Positions 26,467 through 34,511 of a stretch of DNA of 64,000 bases are shown here, in pieces. The position numbers and the translations under genes are program-made. The notes under the pieces are model-generated. The model did not search any database. It had not been told where the DNA came from and worked only from the letters and a program-made list of their open reading frames with translations. The DNA is from Streptomyces sp. XD-27 (GTDB taxonomy: Bacteria; Actinomycetota; Actinomycetes; Streptomycetales; Streptomycetaceae), in contig NZ_CP130713.1 in the NCBI RefSeq assembly GCF_030553055.1, positions 6,138,001 to 6,202,000 on the forward strand. Direction: 5' to 3'. How positions within the stretch are numbered: position 1 is the stretch's first letter; each line of letters opens with the position of its first letter.

Positions 26467-27566
26467 CCCGCCAGTCACTGCTGAAGGAACTCCTCACCGA
26501 CCCGCGCGTCTCCAAGGACCCGCGCCAGCACTGGCCCACCTGGATCAACGGCGAGGTCTCGCCCGAGTGGCCGCTGTTCACCTGGGTCGCCGTGCAGAAC
26601 ATGTTCACCGCGTACGGCCCCGACCACAGGCGGCTGCGCACCCTGGTCGCCAAGGCGTTCACCGCCCGCCGCACCGCCGCCCTGCGGCCCCGTATCGAGG
26701 AGATGACCGCCGAGCTGCTCGACACCCTGGCGGCCACCCCGCCCGGTGAGGCGGCGGACCTGCGCGAGGGATACGCGTACCCCATCCCGATCCAGGTCAT
26801 CTGCGAGCTGTTCGGCATCGACGACCAGGAGACCCGGGAGGGGCTGCGGCGCTGCGTCGACAGCATCTTCCACACCTCCGCCGATCCGGAGGAGGTCACC
26901 CGCACCTACGAGCAGATGTACGTCGTCATCGGCGGCCTGATCGCCCACAAGCGCGAGCACCCGGGCGACGACCTCACCAGCGGGCTGATCGCGGCCCGCG
27001 ACGAGGACGGCGACTCCCGGCTCACCGAGCAGGAGCTGGCCGACACCCTGCTCCTGCTGATCAGCGCCGGCCACGAGACCACCGTCAACCTGCTCGACAA
27101 CGCCATCCACGCCCTGCTCACCCACCCCGACCAGCTGGAACTCGTCCGGTCCGGGCAGGCGAGCTGGGACGATGTGATCGACGAGACACTGCGCGTCCAG
27201 GCGCCGGTGGCCAACCTGCCGCTGCGCTACGCCGTGGAGGACATCGAGCTCGACGGGGGTGTGGTGCTGGGCAAGGGCGACGCGATCGTCGCCGCCTACG
27301 CCGCCGCGGGCCGCGACCCGGAGCTGCACGGCGAGGACGCCGACCGCTTCGACCTCACCCGCAAGCTCAAGGACCACCTGGCCTTCGGGCACGGGGTGCA
27401 CTACTGCCTGGGGGCGCCGCTGGCCAGGCTGGAGGCACAGATCGCGCTCCCGGCGCTGTTCGAGCGGTTCCCGGCGCTGGAGCTGGCGGCCCCGCCGGAG
27501 GGGCTGGCCCCGGTGGAGTCGTTCATCTCCAACGGACACCGCGCGCTGCCGGCCCGGCTGAGCTGA
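26289..27566 (+). CDS. Cytochrome P450, CYP154-like
   Basis: A 425-residue P450 with all canonical elements: I-helix SAGHETT (about residue 258), K-helix E299-T-L-R302, and haem signature FGHGVHYCLG with Cys373. The N-terminal 23 residues are a Gln/Ser/Pro-rich leader; the fold begins at VVIDPTGRDIHAEG, which is typical of CYP154. GGAGACAGCCG precedes ATG 26289. CYP157/CYP154 pairs accompany some conservons. Monooxygenation of a terpenoid, steroid or aromatic substrate is likely, but none can be named. Confidence 0.9.
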   Translation: MERQSSQSGPVSQSAPVAPSGPVVIDPTGRDIHAEGARIRAQGSATPVELPGGVVAWAITRQSLLKELLTDPRVSKDPRQHWPTWINGEVSPEWPLFTWVAVQNMFTAYGPDHRRLRTLVAKAFTARRTAALRPRIEEMTAELLDTLAATPPGEAADLREGYAYPIPIQVICELFGIDDQETREGLRRCVDSIFHTSADPEEVTRTYEQMYVVIGGLIAHKREHPGDDLTSGLIAARDEDGDSRLTEQELADTLLLLISAGHETTVNLLDNAIHALLTHPDQLELVRSGQASWDDVIDETLRVQAPVANLPLRYAVEDIELDGGVVLGKGDAIVAAYAAAGRDPELHGEDADRFDLTRKLKDHLAFGHGVHYCLGAPLARLEAQIALPALFERFPALELAAPPEGLAPVESFISNGHRALPARLS

Positions 27567-27598
27567 CCGGGCACCGACCGCGGCCCTGATCGAGGCTC

Positions 27599-27628
27599 CC
27601 GCCCGTCGCCCGCGCGGGCGACGGGCGG
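27599..27628. terminator. 30-bp perfect palindrome, terminator of the conservon operon
   Basis: The 14-bp arms 27599-27612 and 27615-27628 are perfectly complementary around a central CG. It lies 32 bp after the P450 stop and just before the promoter of the permease gene. Confidence 0.8.
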
Positions 27629-27635
27629 ACCTCGT

Positions 27636-27666
27636 TTGACGGCGGGTCTTGACGACCGCTTAACAT
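27636..27666 (+). promoter_or_regulatory. Candidate promoter of the KimA-like gene
   Basis: TTGACG (27636-27641) and TAACAT (27661-27666) are separated by 19 bp. A start point about 7 bp after the -10 would fall at 27673, within 2 nt of the GTG at 27675, so the message may be leaderless. No ribosome-binding site is visible before that GTG. Confidence 0.45.
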
Positions 27667-27674
27667 CCTCTCTT

Positions 27675-29750
27675 GTGTCCAAACTGACCGACGTACCGAA
27701 ACGGATTCTGATCGGCCGGGCGCTGCGCAGCGACAAGCTGGGAGAAACGCTCCTCCCCAAGCGCATCGCCCTCCCGGTCTTCGCGTCCGACCCACTGTCC
27801 TCCGTGGCGTACGCGCCGGGCGAGGTGCTCCTCGTCCTGTCCGTGGCGGGTGTGTCGGCCTACAGCTACAGCCCCTGGATCACCCTCGCCATCGTGGCGC
27901 TGATGGTCACCGTCGTCGCCTCCTACCGGCAGACGGTCCACGCCTACCCGGGCGGCGGTGGCGCCTACGAGGTCGCCACCAAGAACCTGGGCCAGCGGGC
28001 GGGGCTCACGGTGGCCAGCGCCCTGCTGGTCGACTACGTCCTCACCGTCGCGGTATCCGTGGCCTCCGGCGTGGAGAACCTCGGCTCGGCGTGGGACTTC
28101 GCCGCCGAGAACAAGGTGACCTGCGCGCTGGTCATCATCGGCCTGCTGATGCTGATGAACCTGCGCGGGGTGAAGGAGTCGGGCTCGCTCTTCGCGATCC
28201 CGACGTACATATTCGTCGTCGGCGTGCTGGGTACGGTCGCCTGGGGCGCCTTCCGGGGACTGGTCCTCGGGGACACCATGCGCGCGCCCACCGCCGAGCT
28301 GGAGATCCACGCGGAGCACGCCGGCCTGGCCGGCCTCGCGCTGGTCTTCCTGCTGCTGCGCGCCTTCTCCTCCGGGTGTGCGGCGCTCACCGGCGTCGAG
28401 GCGATCAGCAACGGCGTCCCGGCCTTCCGCAAGCCCAAGAGCAAGAACGCCGCCGCCACGCTGTGGCTGATGGGCGTCCTGGCCATCTCGATGTTCGTCG
28501 GCATCATCGCGCTGGCCATGACGACCAAGGTGCGCATGGCCGAGGACCCGGCCACGCAGCTGCTCCGCGACGGCAAGCCGGTCGGCGAGGACTTCACCCA
28601 GGACCCGGTGATCGCCCAGGTGGCGGCCGCGGTCTTCGGCGACGGCTCGATCGCCTTCGTGGTGCTCGCCGCCGCCACGGCCCTGGTGCTCTTCCTGGCC
28701 GCGAACACCGCCTACAACGGCTTCCCGGTCCTCGGCTCGATCCTCGCCCAGGACCGCTTCCTGCCGCGCCAGCTGCACACCCGCGGCGACCGGCTCGCGT
28801 TCAGCAACGGCATCGTGCTCCTCGCCCTGCTGGCGGGCGGGCTCGTCTACGCCTTCGGGGCCGACTCCACCAAGCTGATCCAGCTCTACATCGTCGGCGT
28901 CTTCGTGTCCTTCACCGGTAGCCAGACCGGCATGGTCAGGCACTGGAACCGGCACCTGGCCGCCGAGTCCGACCCGGCCGCGCGCCGCCGGATGGTGCGC
29001 GCCCGCGGCATCAACGCCTTCGGCGCCGTCTTCTCGGCGCTGGTCCTGGTCGTCGTCCTGCTCACCAAGTTCACCCACGGGGCCTGGGTCGCGCTCGTCG
29101 GCATGGTCATGTTCTACGGCGTGATGACCGCGATCCGCGGCCACTACGACGGCGTCGCCGACGAGCTGGCGGCCGACGACGCCCCCTACGACGACGCCGT
29201 ACGCCCCTCGCGGGTGCACGCCATCGTCCTCGTATCCAAGATCCACAAGCCGACGCTGCGCGCGCTGGCCTACGCCAAGCTCATGCGCGCCGACAAGCTG
29301 GAGGCGCTCAGCGTCGGCGTCGACCCGACCGAGACCAAGTCCCTGCGGACCGAGTGGCACGAGCGCGGCATCGACGTCCCGCTGAAGGTCCTCGACTCGC
29401 CCTACCGCGAGATCACCCGGCCGGTCGTCGACTACGTCAAGGGACTGCGGCGGGAGAGCCCGCGCGACGTGGTCAGCATCTACATCCCCGAATACGTGGT
29501 CGGCCACTGGTACGAACACCTGCTGCACAACCAGAGCGCCTTGCGCCTCAAGGGCCGGCTGCTGTTCACGCCGGGCGTGATGGTGACGTCGGTGCCCTGG
29601 CAGCTGGACTCCTCCGAACAGGCGAGGAGGCGGGCCCGCAAGCGGGCGGAGTGGAACGCGCCGGGCTCGGTGCGACGCGGCCCGGTGCCGCAGCCCAAGG
29701 GCGAGAAGCCGGCCGCGAAGCCGACCGGCGAGGCGGCGGCGAAGAAGTAA
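27675..29750 (+). CDS. KimA-like APC-superfamily K+/H+ symporter or amino acid permease
   Basis: A 691-residue permease with about 12 TM segments (residues about 30-480) and a C-terminal cytosolic domain. Segments ASDPLSSVAYAPGE, YPGGGGAYEVATKNLG, LLVDYVLTVAVSVASG, SSGCAALTGVEAISN, RGDRLAFSNGIV and LHNQSALRL align, as I recall it, along the whole of Bacillus subtilis KimA (YdaO), a high-affinity K+ importer; the Asp, Tyr and Thr/Ser positions lining its K+ site appear kept. GTG 27675 gives the usual start SKLTDVPKRILIGRALRS. The last 45 residues are basic and Lys/Ala-rich. In databases it would be named amino acid permease; I favour potassium transport, given the adjacent trkA genes. Confidence 0.8.
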   Translation: MSKLTDVPKRILIGRALRSDKLGETLLPKRIALPVFASDPLSSVAYAPGEVLLVLSVAGVSAYSYSPWITLAIVALMVTVVASYRQTVHAYPGGGGAYEVATKNLGQRAGLTVASALLVDYVLTVAVSVASGVENLGSAWDFAAENKVTCALVIIGLLMLMNLRGVKESGSLFAIPTYIFVVGVLGTVAWGAFRGLVLGDTMRAPTAELEIHAEHAGLAGLALVFLLLRAFSSGCAALTGVEAISNGVPAFRKPKSKNAAATLWLMGVLAISMFVGIIALAMTTKVRMAEDPATQLLRDGKPVGEDFTQDPVIAQVAAAVFGDGSIAFVVLAAATALVLFLAANTAYNGFPVLGSILAQDRFLPRQLHTRGDRLAFSNGIVLLALLAGGLVYAFGADSTKLIQLYIVGVFVSFTGSQTGMVRHWNRHLAAESDPAARRRMVRARGINAFGAVFSALVLVVVLLTKFTHGAWVALVGMVMFYGVMTAIRGHYDGVADELAADDAPYDDAVRPSRVHAIVLVSKIHKPTLRALAYAKLMRADKLEALSVGVDPTETKSLRTEWHERGIDVPLKVLDSPYREITRPVVDYVKGLRRESPRDVVSIYIPEYVVGHWYEHLLHNQSALRLKGRLLFTPGVMVTSVPWQLDSSEQARRRARKRAEWNAPGSVRRGPVPQPKGEKPAAKPTGEAAAKK

Positions 29751-29790
29751 GGGGAGGGACTGGACGCGGCGGGACGTAGACTGGACGGCT

Positions 29791-29938
29791 GTTGTCCTAA
29801 CGACGGGACGGCGGTCGTCCTACGACGGGACGGGTGTTGTCCCAACGATGGGACGGCGGTCGTCCCACGACGGGACGACTGTTCTCCTACGACCGGACGG
29901 CAGTCGCCCTACGACGGGACGAAAGCCGTCCGACCCGT
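29791..29938. repeat. Tandem array of 22-23-bp dyad-containing repeats
   Basis: Six full units begin at 29791, 29814, 29836, 29859, 29881 and 29903, with a partial seventh at 29925. Units alternate between GTTGTCC..AACGA and GTCGTCC..ACGAC types, giving a 45-bp dimer period. Each contains a small inverted repeat such as GTCGT-CCT-ACGAC and ends in GGGAC. The array fills the gap between the KimA-like gene and the RNA methyltransferase gene. Confidence 0.9.
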
Positions 29939-30002
29939 GGCCCACGCCGCACCCCTCACCGACACCTGCTGCCGCATCTCTCACGTACTGGAGCCACCCG
30001 CC

Positions 30003-31331
30003 ATGCAATCCGAAGCCCACGCATCGCTGGTCGGCGAGGAGTACGAGGTCGAGGTGGGGCCCGTCGCGCACGGCGGGCACTGCATCGCCCGCACCGCGGA
30101 GGGGCGGGTGCTGTTCGTCCGGCACGCGCTGCCCGGCGAGCGGGTCGTCGCCCGGGTCACCGAGGGCGACACGGGGTCGCGCTTCCTGCGGGCGGACGCG
30201 GTCGAGATCCTGGAGCCGTCCAAGGACCGGGTGGAGGCACCCTGCCCGTTCTCCGGACCGGGCGCGTGCGGCGGCTGCGACTGGCAGCACGCCAAGCCCG
30301 GCGCGCAGCGCCGCCTCAAGGGTGAGGTCATCGCCGAGCAACTGCAACGCCTGGCGGGCCTGACGCCCGAAGAGGCGGGCTGGGACGGCACGGTGGAGCC
30401 CGCGCCCGGCGACAAGGTCGCCACGGGCGAGGTCCCGGCGTGGCGGACCCGCGTCCAGTACGCGGTGGACGCCGAGGGCCGGCCCGGCCTGCGCAAGCAC
30501 CGCTCCCACGACGTCGTCCCGATCGACCGCTGCCTGATCGCCGCCCCCGGCGTCACCGAGCTGGGCATCGAAAGCCGCGAGTGGCCGCAGATCGCCACGG
30601 TCGAGGCCATCGCCGCCACCGGCTCGCAGGACCGCCAGGTCGTCCTCACCCCGCGACCGGGCGGCCGCCTCCCCCTGGTCGAGCTGGACAAGCCGGTCTC
30701 GGTCCTGCGTGTGGACGAGAAGACCGGAGGCGTCCACCGCGTCCACGGCCGCCCCTTCGTCCGCGAGCGCGCCCTGGACCGCACCTGGCGGGTCGGCGGC
30801 GGCGGTTTCTGGCAGGTCCACCCGAAGGCCGCGGAGCTCCTGGTCGAGGCGGTGATGCAGGGCCTCATGCCGCGCAAGGGCGAGACGGCCCTCGACCTGT
30901 ACTGCGGCGTAGGCCTCTTCGCGGCCGCGCTCGCCGAACGGGTCGGCGACACCGGCGCGGTGCTGGGCATCGAGTCCGGCAAGCGAGCGGTCGAGGACGC
31001 CCGCCACAACCTCCAGGACCTGGACCGCGTCCGCATCGAACAGGGCAAGGTCGAGCAGGCCCTGCCCCGCACCGGCATCACCGAGGCCGACCTGATCGTC
31101 CTCGACCCCCCACGCGCCGGCGCCGGCCGCCAGACGGTCCACCACGTATCAACCCTCGGCGCCCGCCGCATCGCCTACGTAGCCTGCGACCCGGCAGCCC
31201 TGGCCCGCGACCTGAAGTACTTCGCCGAGTCGGGCTACCGAGTGCGGCGCCTGCGGGCGTTCGACCTGTTCCCGATGACGCACCACGTGGAGTGCGTGGC
31301 GGTCCTGGAGCCGGTGAAGAAGGACCGCTGA
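30003..31331 (+). CDS. TrmA/RlmD-family class I SAM-dependent RNA methyltransferase
   Basis: A 442-residue RNA m5U methyltransferase-type enzyme. A TRAM domain (residues 1-70) precedes the Cys cluster CPFSGPGACGGCDWQHA (about 80-95), expected to hold a [4Fe-4S] cluster. The C-terminal half has SAM motif LDLYCGVGLFA and catalytic Cys in YVACDPAALARDL. Its target could be tRNA U54 or a 23S uridine. ATG 30003 follows CTGGAGCCACCCGCC; an upstream in-frame ATG at 29937 lies inside the repeat region and lacks a site. Conserved downstream of the permease in actinobacteria. Confidence 0.9.
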   Translation: MQSEAHASLVGEEYEVEVGPVAHGGHCIARTAEGRVLFVRHALPGERVVARVTEGDTGSRFLRADAVEILEPSKDRVEAPCPFSGPGACGGCDWQHAKPGAQRRLKGEVIAEQLQRLAGLTPEEAGWDGTVEPAPGDKVATGEVPAWRTRVQYAVDAEGRPGLRKHRSHDVVPIDRCLIAAPGVTELGIESREWPQIATVEAIAATGSQDRQVVLTPRPGGRLPLVELDKPVSVLRVDEKTGGVHRVHGRPFVRERALDRTWRVGGGGFWQVHPKAAELLVEAVMQGLMPRKGETALDLYCGVGLFAAALAERVGDTGAVLGIESGKRAVEDARHNLQDLDRVRIEQGKVEQALPRTGITEADLIVLDPPRAGAGRQTVHHVSTLGARRIAYVACDPAALARDLKYFAESGYRVRRLRAFDLFPMTHHVECVAVLEPVKKDR

Positions 31332-31393
31332 CCTGCGCCGCTGACCTTCGAGGGCCCGGCGCGCCACTGACCGGGTGACGTCCCCTGATCGCG

Positions 31394-31430
31394 TTGATTG
31401 ATCCGTTATGACGTTTGTATGATCAATCAA
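31394..31430. promoter_or_regulatory. 10-bp inverted repeat spanning the start of the HNH gene
   Basis: TTGATTGATC (31394-31403) and GATCAATCAA (31421-31430) are perfect inverted repeats 17 bp apart, with the start codon 31419 between and overlapping them. TTATGA and TATGAT inside the element are -10-like. A repressor bound here would cover promoter and start. Confidence 0.6.
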
Positions 31431-32120
31431 CCGAGAAGTCGGCGGGCCCTGGCGTTCGCCGCCGCGCTGGGGACGGCGCTTGCGCTCGTCCCCGCGTCGG
31501 TGTCCTCCGCCGAGCCCGCCGCCTCCGCCGCCCGCGGTGCGGCCGCGTACGTCCCTGTGGGCCCGGCCGAGATGCCCGAGCCGCCCGAGGTCGCCGAGAT
31601 CCGTGCGGAACTGGAGCAACTCGCCGTCGCCGAGCCGCACGACATGGAGGGCTACAGCCGTGCCCGGTTCCCACACTGGGTCGACCAGGGCGAGCGGTGC
31701 GACACCCGTGAGGTCGTCCTGCAGCGCGACGGCGAGAACGTCGTGCAGGACGACATGTGCCGAGCCACGTCCGGGAGCTGGGTCAGCCGCTACGACGGCA
31801 GGACCCTGAACGCGGCGAGCCAGGTGGACATCGACCACATGGTGCCGCTGGCCAACGCCTGGCGTTCGGGGGCGGACGAGTGGACCACGGCGCAGCGACG
31901 GCGGTTCGCCAACGACCTGACCAACTCGCAGCTCATCGCCGTCTCCGCGGCCTCCAACCGCAGCAAGGCCGACAAGGGCCCCGACGCGTGGAAGCCGCCG
32001 AGTGTCGACTATTGGTGCACTTACAGCCGCGCCTGGGTCAGCGTGAAGTACCTCTACAAGCTCAACATCACGGCACGAGAAGGACGCGAGCTGAACAGAA
32101 TGCTGAACACCTGCGACTGA
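31419..32120 (+). CDS. Secreted HNH endonuclease family protein
   Basis: A 233-residue exported protein. A Sec signal peptide (residues 1-35: RSRRALAFAAALGTALALVPASVSSA) precedes the mature domain. The nuclease core VDIDHMVPLANAWRSGADEW and LTNSQLIAVSAASNRSKADKGPDAW carries the DH, N and N/K residues of HNH/DUF1524-type proteins. Cys pairs may form disulfides. It is likely an extracellular nuclease for nutrient scavenging. No ribosome-binding site precedes ATG 31419, so a leaderless message is plausible; the in-frame start at 31398 would place the dyad inside the gene. Confidence 0.85.
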   Translation: MINQPRSRRALAFAAALGTALALVPASVSSAEPAASAARGAAAYVPVGPAEMPEPPEVAEIRAELEQLAVAEPHDMEGYSRARFPHWVDQGERCDTREVVLQRDGENVVQDDMCRATSGSWVSRYDGRTLNAASQVDIDHMVPLANAWRSGADEWTTAQRRRFANDLTNSQLIAVSAASNRSKADKGPDAWKPPSVDYWCTYSRAWVSVKYLYKLNITAREGRELNRMLNTCD

Positions 32121-32121
32121 G

Positions 32122-32634
32122 CTACTCCAGCAGCGCGATGAAACCGCCGCCGTGGGCGAGACGTTCGAGCTCGTCGAGGGCCTGCCGGGCCCGGTCCGCG
32201 GCGGCGGGGTCGCGTTCCGGCAGGCCGCTCTCCAGGAACTCGTCCTCGTCCAGGCGCAGCACCGTCCGCCCGTCGGCCGACACCCACAGATCGAGGTCCA
32301 GGTCCTCCACGACCAGCCCGTCGTCCTCCACCGTCGCGGGCCGGGTGATGTCGCAGTACCAGCCCTTGAGCGCGCCGTGACCGTCACGTACCTCCTTGAC
32401 GGAGTACCAGCGGTCGCGCCAGTAGTGCTCGGTGAACACATCGCCGCTCTCGAAGCGCACGAACCCGAAGTCGCGGGTCGCGGCGCCGGCCCAGGGGGCG
32501 CGGACCACGAGGTGTGTGCCGTCGTCGGCGGTCACCACCGCGGGGTAGCGCACGTCACGCCGCGGGTGTTTGACCAGCCGTACCGTCACCTCGCTGTCCG
32601 GCGCCAGCCTCTCGGTCATCTTCGTGCTGCCCAT
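32122..32634 (-). CDS. DUF402 domain protein
   Basis: A 170-residue DUF402 protein with WYSVKEVRDG, GALKGWYCDITRPATVEDDGLVVEDLDLDLWV and LDEDEFLESGLPERDP. Characterised DUF402 relatives are metal-dependent nucleoside di/triphosphate phosphatases; the Asp cluster of that fold is present here. ATG 32634 follows GAGGGAGCTGTG. It converges on the HNH gene with 1 bp between stop codons. Confidence 0.85.
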   Translation of the reverse strand: MGSTKMTERLAPDSEVTVRLVKHPRRDVRYPAVVTADDGTHLVVRAPWAGAATRDFGFVRFESGDVFTEHYWRDRWYSVKEVRDGHGALKGWYCDITRPATVEDDGLVVEDLDLDLWVSADGRTVLRLDEDEFLESGLPERDPAAADRARQALDELERLAHGGGFIALLE

Positions 32635-32720
32635 CACAGCTCCCTCGCTCCGTACTCCGCGCCCGTCGCGGTGTACACCTGTACCTGACCCTCCGGCAGG
32701 GAGCCCGTTGGCGTCCATCG

Positions 32721-32784
32721 GATTTCCGGCGTCCCGTGCCGGCTTCCCGGCGTCCCGTGCCGGCTTCCCGGTGTCGTTGCGCCG
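32721..32784. repeat. 21-bp tandem repeat, about three units
   Basis: Units at 32721-32741, 32742-32762 and 32763-32784. The first two differ only in the first few bases (GATTTCCGG against GCTTCCCGG); the third is degenerate. It lies upstream of the SepF-like gene and just behind the DUF402 start. Confidence 0.8.
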
Positions 32785-32853
32785 GGGATTATGTGGTTAT
32801 CCCTAGAATTGCCTGATGCAGATATCCAGCGCGTACGCTCGCGAGGCCGCCCG

Positions 32854-33255
32854 GTGACCCGCTTCGATGTCACCGACGAGCAGTGGGAGGGGCTCGCGGA
32901 AGTCGTCCCGCTGCGCGGCAGGAACGAATGGCCTTCCTGGCCCAACCACCGGGCGTTGCCCGAGGACGAACCGGAGCACGAGGAGGCCGGTGCGCGACGG
33001 TTCGTCGTCATTCGGGTGCAGTGCTTCGCGGACGCCCGCGAGGTCGCCGAGTACCTCATCGCCCAGATCCCGGTCCTGCTGGACCTCAGCAGCGCCGAAG
33101 GGGACGTCGCCAAGCGGGTCCTCGACTTCTCCAGCGGTGTCGTCTTCGGACTGAACAGCGGAATGCACCGGGTCGACACGAACGTCTTCCTGCTCGCTCC
33201 CGTCGGGACGGAAGTGGCGGAGCCGCGGACATCCGGGGCAGTGCTTCGTCCGTAA
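32854..33255 (+). CDS. SepF-like cell division protein paralogue
   Basis: A 133-residue SepF-family protein. The core RRFVVIRVQCFADAREVAEYLIAQIPVLLDLSSAEGDVAKRVLDFSSGVVFGLNSGMHRVDTNVFLLAP is the SepF fold that polymerises and binds FtsZ. It lacks the N-terminal membrane-targeting helix of canonical SepF, so it is one of the short paralogues known in Streptomyces. GTG 32854 is chosen because GAGGCCGCCCG precedes it and relatives start with TRxDVTDEQWEGL. It is not near ylm genes. A role in sporulation septation is possible. Confidence 0.85.
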   Translation: MTRFDVTDEQWEGLAEVVPLRGRNEWPSWPNHRALPEDEPEHEEAGARRFVVIRVQCFADAREVAEYLIAQIPVLLDLSSAEGDVAKRVLDFSSGVVFGLNSGMHRVDTNVFLLAPVGTEVAEPRTSGAVLRP

Positions 33256-33329
33256 GAGTGGTACTCCGATCGTAGGAAGGTAGAGAAGGTGTAACGGTTC
33301 GTCTGATTTCCACCAAGTACGTTCCGATC

Positions 33330-34466
33330 ATGAGCGTATCGAGGCTGCGGCCTGTTGTGACCGAACTGAGGCTGTCGGCCTACAAGACACACACCAGAGC
33401 CGCCTACCCGCTGGGGCCGCTCACCCTGTTCGCCGGACCGAGCGGTAGCGGCAAGTCCACGGCGCTGGAGGCGTACACGGCGCTGTCCCGCCTGGCGGGA
33501 GGCGAGCCGCTGGACGCGGTGTTCCCCGACCCGGCCGCGTGTGTGCCGCGGCGGGCGCGGCCCGACTCCCAGGGGAGGCGGGGCTTCCGCATCGGCTGCA
33601 CCGTGGACGGGCCCGTCGGCCCCGTCCAGCTCGATGTCGCCGTCCAGGCCGAACCCGAACTGCGCGTCGTCGGCGAGCGGATGACCGGCGCCGGCGAGAC
33701 CCTGTTGGAGACGGCACTGCGCGATCCGGGCCGGCGCGCGGTGCAGGCCGCCTGGCACACCGGGGGCGCGGTGCCCGTCACGCGTGCGCCGCTGCCCGAC
33801 GACCGGCTGGCCACGGCGCTGCTGCCGCTGCGTATCGCGGGAACGACCGCCGGGCAGCTGCTCGCGCTGGCCGCCGCCGAGCAGGTGGTCATCGCGCTGC
33901 GCTCGGTCTTCCCCTGCGACCCTGTGCCGGACCGGATGCGGGTGCCCGCGCGGCGGGAGGAGGGGCGGTTGCGGGCCGGGTGCGACAACCTCGCCGCCGT
34001 GCTGCTCCGTACGCGTACGGAGTGCGCCACGCGGCACACCGCACTGGTCGGCGCGGTGCGGGCGGGGTGCGCCGGGCCGGTCGCGGATCTGACCACCGAG
34101 CCGCTGACGGGCGGGGCGGTGCGCGCGCTGCTGGATCAGGGGGAGCTGGGCGCGATGCCCGTCGACCGGCTGGGCGACGGAGAGCTGCGCTATCTCGCGC
34201 TGGCGCTGGTCCTGATGACCGGTCCGGAGGTGCTGGACGTGGACACGGTGAAGGACGTGCTTCCGGCCCGGCAGGCGCTGACGGTGCTGGCCGACGGGTT
34301 CGACCGGTGCCTGGACCGCAGGCAGGCGGGGGAGCTGCTGGGAGTGGCGGCGCGGATGTGCGCGCGGGGGCACGTCCGGCTGGTGGCGGCGGTGGGCGAC
34401 ACCGTGGACCTGGGCGTCGGGGCCGGGGGCGAGGATGTGACGGTGGTGGATCTGGGGAGGGCGTGA
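33330..34466 (+). CDS. AAA-type ATPase (ABC/SMC-like), function unknown
   Basis: A 378-residue protein with the ABC-type Walker A GPSGSGKS (residues about 36-43) following an SMC/RecF-like start (ELRLSAYKTHTRAAYPLGPLTLFAG). No clear ABC signature or coiled coil is visible; LGDGELRYLALALVLM near residue 285 resembles the degenerate signature region of RecF/OLD-like ATPases. The C-terminus ends in VTVVDLGRA, and the DNA encoding this is duplicated beyond the stop. It lies between the SepF-like and MazG-like genes on the same strand. The physiological role is unknown. Confidence 0.75.
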   Translation: MSVSRLRPVVTELRLSAYKTHTRAAYPLGPLTLFAGPSGSGKSTALEAYTALSRLAGGEPLDAVFPDPAACVPRRARPDSQGRRGFRIGCTVDGPVGPVQLDVAVQAEPELRVVGERMTGAGETLLETALRDPGRRAVQAAWHTGGAVPVTRAPLPDDRLATALLPLRIAGTTAGQLLALAAAEQVVIALRSVFPCDPVPDRMRVPARREEGRLRAGCDNLAAVLLRTRTECATRHTALVGAVRAGCAGPVADLTTEPLTGGAVRALLDQGELGAMPVDRLGDGELRYLALALVLMTGPEVLDVDTVKDVLPARQALTVLADGFDRCLDRRQAGELLGVAARMCARGHVRLVAAVGDTVDLGVGAGGEDVTVVDLGRA

Positions 34467-34511
34467 CGGTGGTGGATCTGGGGAGGGCGTGACGGTGGTA
34501 CACCTGGGGGC
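34437..34511. repeat. 26-bp tandem repeat across the ATPase stop codon
   Basis: Units at 34437-34462 and 34463-34488 are identical; 34489-34511 is a degenerate third. The first encodes the ATPase C-terminus, its stop falls at the junction, and the rest fills the gap to the MazG-like gene. Confidence 0.9.

Noticed and set aside
27567..27674. c-di-AMP riboswitch before the KimA-like gene, as in Bacillus
   Set aside because: Only 108 bp are available, filled by a terminator palindrome and a promoter placing the start point at the GTG. There is no room for the aptamer.
29791..29938. CRISPR array
   Set aside because: Units are contiguous without unique spacers, are imperfect, and no cas genes are nearby.
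29937..30002. Upstream ATG for the RNA methyltransferase
   Set aside because: The 22 extra residues come from the end of the repeat region and lack a ribosome-binding site, while ATG 30003 has GGAG at a good distance.
31419..32120. HNH gene as a prophage terminase or restriction component
   Set aside because: A clear signal peptide and the secreted HNH/DUF1524-type core point to an exported nuclease. No phage or restriction genes are adjacent.
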